8,994 nucleotides of DNA, from positions 1 to 8,994 of the forward strand of contig JAJRDJ010000444.1 in assembly GCA_028678445.1 (NCBI GenBank), read 5' to 3'. Below are positions 4,382 through 8,994 of the stretch, piece by piece. Position numbers and translations under genes: made by a program. The DNA is from Methylococcaceae bacterium. Its GTDB lineage: Bacteria > Pseudomonadota > Gammaproteobacteria > Methylococcales > Methylococcaceae. The notes beneath the pieces are model-generated. The model searched no databases. It was not told the DNA's origin and saw only the letters and a list, made by a program, of their open reading frames with translations. Within the stretch, counting starts at the first letter, position 1. Every line of letters starts with the position of its first letter.

Positions 4382-7208
4382 CGCCTCAATGGTGGATTTC
4401 GTTAGCACCAGGTTTAGTCTCTCGTTTCTGGCGATTTACCTTGGCATTCTGTCCCCTGCGGTCATGGGTGCCGCCTCAGATTGGAACTGCGCCAAGGGGG
4501 GCGACGGTGGTGCGTGGGTGTGCGGGTCGAAAACTTCACTGAACCAATCGCGTGAAACCGACCATGACACTATCGAGCTGGGGGCTGACCCATCTTCAGC
4601 GCCGAATGGCAGCGATGCCTCGACCCCCATCGCGGACCCGGAAGACCAGCCTGAACTCCTGAGGAGTAAAGCCCCCTTTGAAAAGACACTGCTACCACAA
4701 GGTGACCCGGCCAAAGCCCGCGTCTCGGGCTGGAATTGCACGCCCGGCCTCGATGAAGGCCCTGACCGGGGCTGGGTGTGCTCCTTGAGTGGCCGCGACC
4801 CTCGAGGCCTTGCGCATGTCGTTAGCGAAGAAGGCGAAGAGACGGAAAACTGGGCGGAATCAAACACCATTACCCGGGAGGATGAGGACCGTTTCGAAAA
4901 CATGATGGGGTTGATGCCCGTCAACCCCTGGCAGCGCAGTTGCGCTCCCAAGGTCGGCAAAAAGCGCCCCCCCCCACTGTCGGAATTCATTCTCACCCCC
5001 GAGGAAAAACTGGCGCGAGAAAAAGCGCCCATCGATATTCAGTCAGACTATTTCGAGCTGATCGATAATGAAGTCACCAACTTCACCGGCTCAGCCGAAA
5101 TGGTCAAGGCCGACCAGACACTCTGGGGCGATTACATCACCCGCAACCTCAAGACCAATGCCGTCAACGTCCATGGCAACGTCACTTACAAGGACAAGGG
5201 ACTGGCGATCTCCAGCGATTCGGCTTTCATGGACGGAAAGGAAAGCCGCGGCGTATTCCGCAACAGTCAGTTCATCCTGCCCGCCGTGCCGGGACGCGGT
5301 ACCTCCCGGCTCACCCATGTCGACAGCAGTGATCTGTCACGCTACGAAAACTTCAGTTACACGACTTGCCCCCCGGGAGATCAGGACTGGCTGCTGCATT
5401 CGTCCAAGGTCAAAATCAACAAGGACACGGGTACCGGTACCGCGCAGCATGCCTGGTTCGAGTTCATGGACGTCCCCTTCCTGTACACCCCCTACATGGA
5501 GTTTCCGATCGACAAGCGCCGCGTCTCCGGCCTGTTGACCCCGAACTTTGGTATCACCCAGGTCAGTGGTGTCGATCTCTCGATACCGTACTACTTCAAT
5601 CTGGCTCCCAACTACGACTACACGGTCCAGCCACGCTACCTCACGAAACGTGGCTTCATGCTGCGGAATGATTTCCGCTACATGGACGATATGTCCAGGA
5701 CTCGCCTGGTTGGCGATATTCTGCCTTATGACGATGAGACGAAGACCACGCGTGGGGAAGTGGGTTTCCGGGATGACACACGCTTTAGCGAGGATATATT
5801 CGCCCATATCGATGCCAACTGGGTCTCGGACTTTAACTATCTCAACCAGTTGGGTTCACCTCTGAACCTGGTGGATTATCGCAACATTGCCAGCATTGCC
5901 ACGCTCAATTACAACAGTCCCATCGGCCCCATCTCCACGATGGCCAACTACTTCCAGACCATTGATCCGAGCACACCCAGAAATCTGTACCCCTATTTTT
6001 ATCTACCGAAACTCGAGCACAACTTCGGGCAAAATATCGCGGATACCGGGCTACAGTTCAGCAATCAGACCCAGTTTGCATCGATTCAGGCCGACAGCAA
6101 TATCATGACCATGGGCCAACGCTTCCTGATCAGACCAAAACTGACTTATCCCATGGAGAATAGCTCAGGCTTCATCCGGCCCAGTGCAACCTTGGCTTTC
6201 AATCAATACATACTGCAAAGCCCCCAGTACTGGTCCGAATTCCAAAAGAATCTGCTCGTAAATACCACCACCAACAGCAGCGAAAACTATACCGTGCCGA
6301 TTTTTTCGCTGGACAGCGGCACGTATTTCGACCGGGATTTTTCCCTGGGTGACACGCCCATGCAACAAACCCTGGAACCCCGGCTGTTCTACGTTTATAT
6401 CCCGACCGTCAACCAACAGAACATCCCGCTTTTCGACACCACCTCGTATGACTTCACCTACTATCAGCTCTTCCGGGAAAACCGGTATGCCGGTTATGAC
6501 CGAGTAGGTGACGCCAACAATCTGACGGCCGCATTCACCTCGCGATTGATCGATCAAACCACGGGTATTGAGCGTTTCCGCTCCACCCTCGGTAATCTCG
6601 CCTATTTTGAGGGCCGGCAAGTCACGCCCGCCGGACCGCCGCCCGATACCTACGCACAAAGCTTTTCCAACCTGATCGGCGATATCTATGGTTCGATCAC
6701 CGATCATTGGTCCGTCTATACCGCCGGACAGTACAACCCGTCCTTTAATCAAATCGAGCGTGGCCAGGTTGAGCTGCAATATAACAACAAGCAGAACATG
6801 ATTTTCAATGCGGCCTATCGGTACCGCAAGGACCAATACACCGGCAGCTGCGCGCCCTCGTTCGTGGGACAGAATTTCATCACCAACAACTTCGGCTGCC
6901 TCAACCTGACCGATGTGTCCATGCGGCTACCCATATTCGCCGGATGGAATGCGATCGGGCGCTGGCAATACTCGCTGCTGAACAACGTCACTACCGAAAG
7001 CTTCTTCGGTTTCGAGCGGGAGACCTGCTGCTGGCGCTTCAGCCTGATAGGCCGTCGTTATCTCAACACCATAAACGCGGATGGCACGGCACAATCGAAT
7101 AACGCGGTGTTTCTGCAGTTTGAACTGAAGGGTCTAACCAGCCTCGGCGATCAGGTCGACCGGTTCCTCGAAAGAAGCATCACGGGTTACCGTTACCGGG
7201 ATTATTGA
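4347..7208 (+). CDS. lptD: LPS-assembly outer membrane protein LptD
   Basis: LptD with the lipoprotein LptE forms the outer-membrane translocon that inserts lipopolysaccharide into the outer leaflet. Numbering is from ATG 4347; an in-frame TGA at 4338 rules out earlier starts. ATG 4389 (residue 15) gives a more normal signal peptide (VDFVSTRFSLSFLAIYLG..., cleavage near VMGA|A, residues 42-43) and may be the real start, though neither has a strong ribosome site. Residues ~43-228 are an unusual acidic, low-complexity extension with two WNC...WVC motifs (46-59 and 129-145). From about 229 (IDIQSDYFELIDN) the LptA/OstA-like jellyroll begins, with C341 in YTTCPPGDQDW matching the E. coli jellyroll cysteine. 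From about 400 the large barrel follows (PYYFNLAPNYDYTVQPRY, KRGFMLRNDFRYM) to a terminal aromatic Y953. The C894-C895 pair (ETCCWRF) is the conserved disulfide partner. The product is longer than E. coli LptD (784 residues), partly through the N-terminal extension. surA follows 12 bases later. Confidence 0.97.
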   Translation: MPPVSRYDPVNNASMVDFVSTRFSLSFLAIYLGILSPAVMGAASDWNCAKGGDGGAWVCGSKTSLNQSRETDHDTIELGADPSSAPNGSDASTPIADPEDQPELLRSKAPFEKTLLPQGDPAKARVSGWNCTPGLDEGPDRGWVCSLSGRDPRGLAHVVSEEGEETENWAESNTITREDEDRFENMMGLMPVNPWQRSCAPKVGKKRPPPLSEFILTPEEKLAREKAPIDIQSDYFELIDNEVTNFTGSAEMVKADQTLWGDYITRNLKTNAVNVHGNVTYKDKGLAISSDSAFMDGKESRGVFRNSQFILPAVPGRGTSRLTHVDSSDLSRYENFSYTTCPPGDQDWLLHSSKVKINKDTGTGTAQHAWFEFMDVPFLYTPYMEFPIDKRRVSGLLTPNFGITQVSGVDLSIPYYFNLAPNYDYTVQPRYLTKRGFMLRNDFRYMDDMSRTRLVGDILPYDDETKTTRGEVGFRDDTRFSEDIFAHIDANWVSDFNYLNQLGSPLNLVDYRNIASIATLNYNSPIGPISTMANYFQTIDPSTPRNLYPYFYLPKLEHNFGQNIADTGLQFSNQTQFASIQADSNIMTMGQRFLIRPKLTYPMENSSGFIRPSATLAFNQYILQSPQYWSEFQKNLLVNTTTNSSENYTVPIFSLDSGTYFDRDFSLGDTPMQQTLEPRLFYVYIPTVNQQNIPLFDTTSYDFTYYQLFRENRYAGYDRVGDANNLTAAFTSRLIDQTTGIERFRSTLGNLAYFEGRQVTPAGPPPDTYAQSFSNLIGDIYGSITDHWSVYTAGQYNPSFNQIERGQVELQYNNKQNMIFNAAYRYRKDQYTGSCAPSFVGQNFITNNFGCLNLTDVSMRLPIFAGWNAIGRWQYSLLNNVTTESFFGFERETCCWRFSLIGRRYLNTINADGTAQSNNAVFLQFELKGLTSLGDQVDRFLERSITGYRYRDY

Positions 7209-7220
7209 TACGAAACCTAC

Positions 7221-8573
7221 ATGACCATTCAACTCAAGACATTCATCGTCTCCCTGCCGCTACTCACCGGCATCGTCCTGACGCTGGCGAACCCGTGGCC
7301 ACGAGCGGCGCTCGCCGATGGAGTGGACCGCATCGTAGCCGTCGTGGAGGACGACGTGATTCTGGAGAGCGAACTCCAGAAAAAAATCGCCGTGATCCGG
7401 GAAGGCCTGTCGCGGAGCGGCACTGAGCCGCCTTCCGGGATTGCCCTCGCCCGGCAGGTACTGGACCGGCTGATACTGGAAAAGATCCAGATTCATCTGG
7501 CCGAAAAATCAGGATTCCGCGTGGACGATGAAACCCTCAGACAGGCCGTGCAGCAAATTGCCCAGAAAAACAACCTGACCCCGGAGGAACTGCGTAGCTC
7601 GCTGCGTGCCGAGGGCATCGAATACCCGGACTTCCTGGAACAAATCCGTGGCGAACTGGCGCAGCAACGGCTGCGCACCAACCAGGTCAACAGTCAGATC
7701 AAAATCAGCGACCGCGAAATCCAGCACTGGCTGGACAGCCGGGGCAAGGGGAGCGCCAATCCCAACACCGAATACCTGGTCGGGCATATCCTCATCGCCA
7801 CCCCACAGGCCGCGCCACCTGCTGCCGTTCAGGAAGCCCGCGAAAAGGCCGACAAACTGATCGCGGAACTGCGCAAGGGACTGGACTTCAAGCAGGCATC
7901 CCTAAGCTCCTCGGACTCCTCCGAAGCCCTCAAGGGCGGCGATCTCGGTTGGCGCAAGCAGAGCGAGCTGCCCAGTCTGTTCGCCGATATTGCTCCAAAA
8001 ATGAAGAAAGGCGAAATCGAAGGACCGATCCGCAGCCCCAGCGGTTTTCATATCATCAAACTTTTGGATCAGCGCGGCGGCAATGTTGAACTCATCACCA
8101 AAACCCATGTGCGGCACATTCTGCTGAAGCCCAACGAACTGCTGACCAATGACGATGCGCGCAAGAAGCTCGAGTCCATCAAGGCCCGCATCGAGGCTGG
8201 CGATGATTTTGGCGACCTCGCCCGGGGCAATTCCGATGACAAGGGATCGGCCGTGAAAGGCGGCGACCTCGGCTTCGTGACACCGGGCGCCCTGGTGCCG
8301 GAGTTCGAGGAAGCCATGAACAATCTGAAGCCCAAGCAGCTCAGTGAACCCGTGCAGAGCCAGTTCGGCTGGCATCTCATTCAGGTTCTGGAACGCCAGG
8401 AATCGGACGATACGGCGGAACTCCTCAAGAAACAGGCGCAGGACGAGATATTCAAGCGCAAGGTTGAGGAAGAAACCGAATTGTGGTTGCGGCGCATCCG
8501 CGACGAAGCCTACGTCGAAATCCGTGTTCCGGAACTCGCCCCCGAAGGGCAAGCCCCCACGACACCAAAATGA
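7221..8573 (+). CDS. surA: Periplasmic chaperone / peptidyl-prolyl isomerase SurA
   Basis: SurA escorts unfolded outer-membrane proteins through the periplasm to the BAM complex; LptD is among its best-known clients, so the linkage with lptD makes biological sense. The 450-residue product (E. coli 428) begins with a signal peptide ending AALA32|D33. The SurA N-domain follows (VDRIVAVVEDDVILESEL from 35, helical to about 180), then parvulin (PPIC) domain 1 at about 185-285 (VGHILIATPQ...KGGDLGW...SGFHIIKLLD) and domain 2 at about 294-393 (HVRHILLKPNE...KGGDLGFVTPGALVPEFEEAM...FGWHLIQVLER). A C-terminal segment completes the core chaperone module. Domain 2 keeps the fuller parvulin motif set, as in E. 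coli, where mainly that domain is an active isomerase. No obvious Shine-Dalgarno precedes the ATG, and only 12 bases separate it from lptD, which suggests translational coupling. Its stop overlaps the pdxA start (ATGA, 8570-8573). Confidence 0.97.
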   Translation: MTIQLKTFIVSLPLLTGIVLTLANPWPRAALADGVDRIVAVVEDDVILESELQKKIAVIREGLSRSGTEPPSGIALARQVLDRLILEKIQIHLAEKSGFRVDDETLRQAVQQIAQKNNLTPEELRSSLRAEGIEYPDFLEQIRGELAQQRLRTNQVNSQIKISDREIQHWLDSRGKGSANPNTEYLVGHILIATPQAAPPAAVQEAREKADKLIAELRKGLDFKQASLSSSDSSEALKGGDLGWRKQSELPSLFADIAPKMKKGEIEGPIRSPSGFHIIKLLDQRGGNVELITKTHVRHILLKPNELLTNDDARKKLESIKARIEAGDDFGDLARGNSDDKGSAVKGGDLGFVTPGALVPEFEEAMNNLKPKQLSEPVQSQFGWHLIQVLERQESDDTAELLKKQAQDEIFKRKVEEETELWLRRIRDEAYVEIRVPELAPEGQAPTTPK

Positions 8574-8994
8574 CCCTCGTCCGTCTGGCCCTGACAGCGG
8601 GAGAACCCGCCGGCATCGGCCCCGACCTCTGCCTGATGATCGCCCGGCAGGCGCTGCCCTGCGAGTGGGTGGTAATCGGTGATCCAGACCTGCTCGCCCA
8701 GCGCGCCGAACATCTGGGACTAAACATCCGCATCACCCCATGGGCACCCGGCCAGACAGCCGCGCAGCCATCCGGCTGTATGCGGGTGTGGCCCGTTGCG
8801 CGAGCCGCCGCCACAACACCGGGGCAACTCAACCCGGCCAATGCCGGCTATGTCCTCTCGACCCTCACCGAGGCCACGCGCGCCTGCCAGCGCGGCCAGT
8901 TTGGCGCCTTGGTCACCTGCCCGGTCCATAAGGGCATCATCAATACGGCCGGCACCCGTTTCAGTGGACATACGGAGTACATCGCCCACCTGAC
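8570..8994 (+). CDS. pdxA: 4-hydroxythreonine-4-phosphate dehydrogenase PdxA (3' end outside window)
   Basis: PdxA oxidises 4-phosphohydroxy-L-threonine with NAD(P) to the intermediate that PdxJ converts to pyridoxine 5'-phosphate. The frame starts at ATG 8570, overlapping the surA stop by 4 bases, and stays open to the window edge (141 codons; the full protein would be about 330). The N-terminal LALTAGEPAGIGPDLCL matches the family's T-x-GEPAGIGPDL opening. CPVHKGIINTAG followed by FSGHTEYIAHL matches the conserved PVHKGVINDAG...F-GHTEF block, whose histidine binds the catalytic metal or substrate. A cysteine stands where E. coli has glycine (ITGPVHK), which is a minor substitution. The lptD-surA-pdxA order, usually continued by rsmA (ksgA), is the standard gammaproteobacterial layout. 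Confidence 0.95.
   Translation, partial: MTLVRLALTAGEPAGIGPDLCLMIARQALPCEWVVIGDPDLLAQRAEHLGLNIRITPWAPGQTAAQPSGCMRVWPVARAAATTPGQLNPANAGYVLSTLTEATRACQRGQFGALVTCPVHKGIINTAGTRFSGHTEYIAHL

Noticed and set aside
5337..5807. 156-codon frames on both strands within lptD (also 5068-5538 on +)
   Set aside because: Both are out-of-frame shadows of the LptD jellyroll and early barrel. The real frame carries the conserved family motifs throughout.
6165..6836. 223-codon open frame on the minus strand inside lptD
   Set aside because: It lies wholly opposite a well-supported lptD coding region, and its translation shows no recognisable domain. Long antisense frames are expected at this GC content.
7902..8552. 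216-codon open frame on the minus strand inside surA
   Set aside because: It mirrors the second half of surA, which has clear parvulin motifs, and has no ribosome site or family resemblance of its own.
1..8994. Mobile element, CRISPR array, defence or biosynthetic island
   Set aside because: No transposase, integrase, direct repeat array, tRNA gene or compositional break is apparent. All recognised genes but the first are conserved housekeeping or envelope genes in a familiar order.

Overview
The window looks like chromosomal DNA of a gammaproteobacterium. The reasons are a divergent amgK-murU / lptD-surA-pdxA arrangement, an LptD whose body resembles the Pseudomonas type, a SurA with two parvulin domains, and a moderately GC-rich, evenly compact coding layout. 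The exact lineage cannot be read from the sequence. I see no mobile element, CRISPR array, rRNA/tRNA gene or foreign-looking island. Nearly all of it is conserved housekeeping or envelope-biogenesis DNA, and I do not see a convincing new multi-gene system.

Left part (1-2401, all +): the 3' part of a gene for a small exported secretin-like (NolW-like) protein; then nadA (quinolinate synthase, NAD biosynthesis) behind its own short upstream gap; then rlmH (23S rRNA pseudouridine-1915 methyltransferase) 27 bases after nadA, probably in the same transcript. A 106-base convergent gap with no clear intrinsic terminator follows.

Middle (2508-4183, all -): amgK and murU, overlapping by 4 bases in the order amgK then murU. 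They encode the sugar kinase and uridylyltransferase of the peptidoglycan-recycling shortcut, which turns recovered N-acetylmuramic acid into UDP-MurNAc and bypasses de novo (fosfomycin-sensitive) synthesis.

Right part (4347-8994, all +): lptD (outer-membrane LPS translocon), surA (periplasmic chaperone that helps LptD and other barrel proteins fold) and the 5' part of pdxA (vitamin B6 biosynthesis), packed as an operon with a 12-base gap and then a 4-base ATGA overlap. The 163-base divergent region between amgK and lptD is the most information-dense noncoding stretch. It holds a perfect 10-base inverted repeat whose two arms lie upstream of the two genes in the same orientation relative to each, a sigma70-like promoter candidate, a small dyad, a T-run in the amgK leader, and a possible 22-codon leader ORF that has a better ribosome site than lptD itself.

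Points worth a second look: the secretin-like protein that ends before the usual secretin C-terminus; the mirrored repeat and leader ORF upstream of lptD; and, inside LptD, a long N-terminal extension with a duplicated WNC...WVC motif, ten cysteines in total and a nine-C homopolymer tract.
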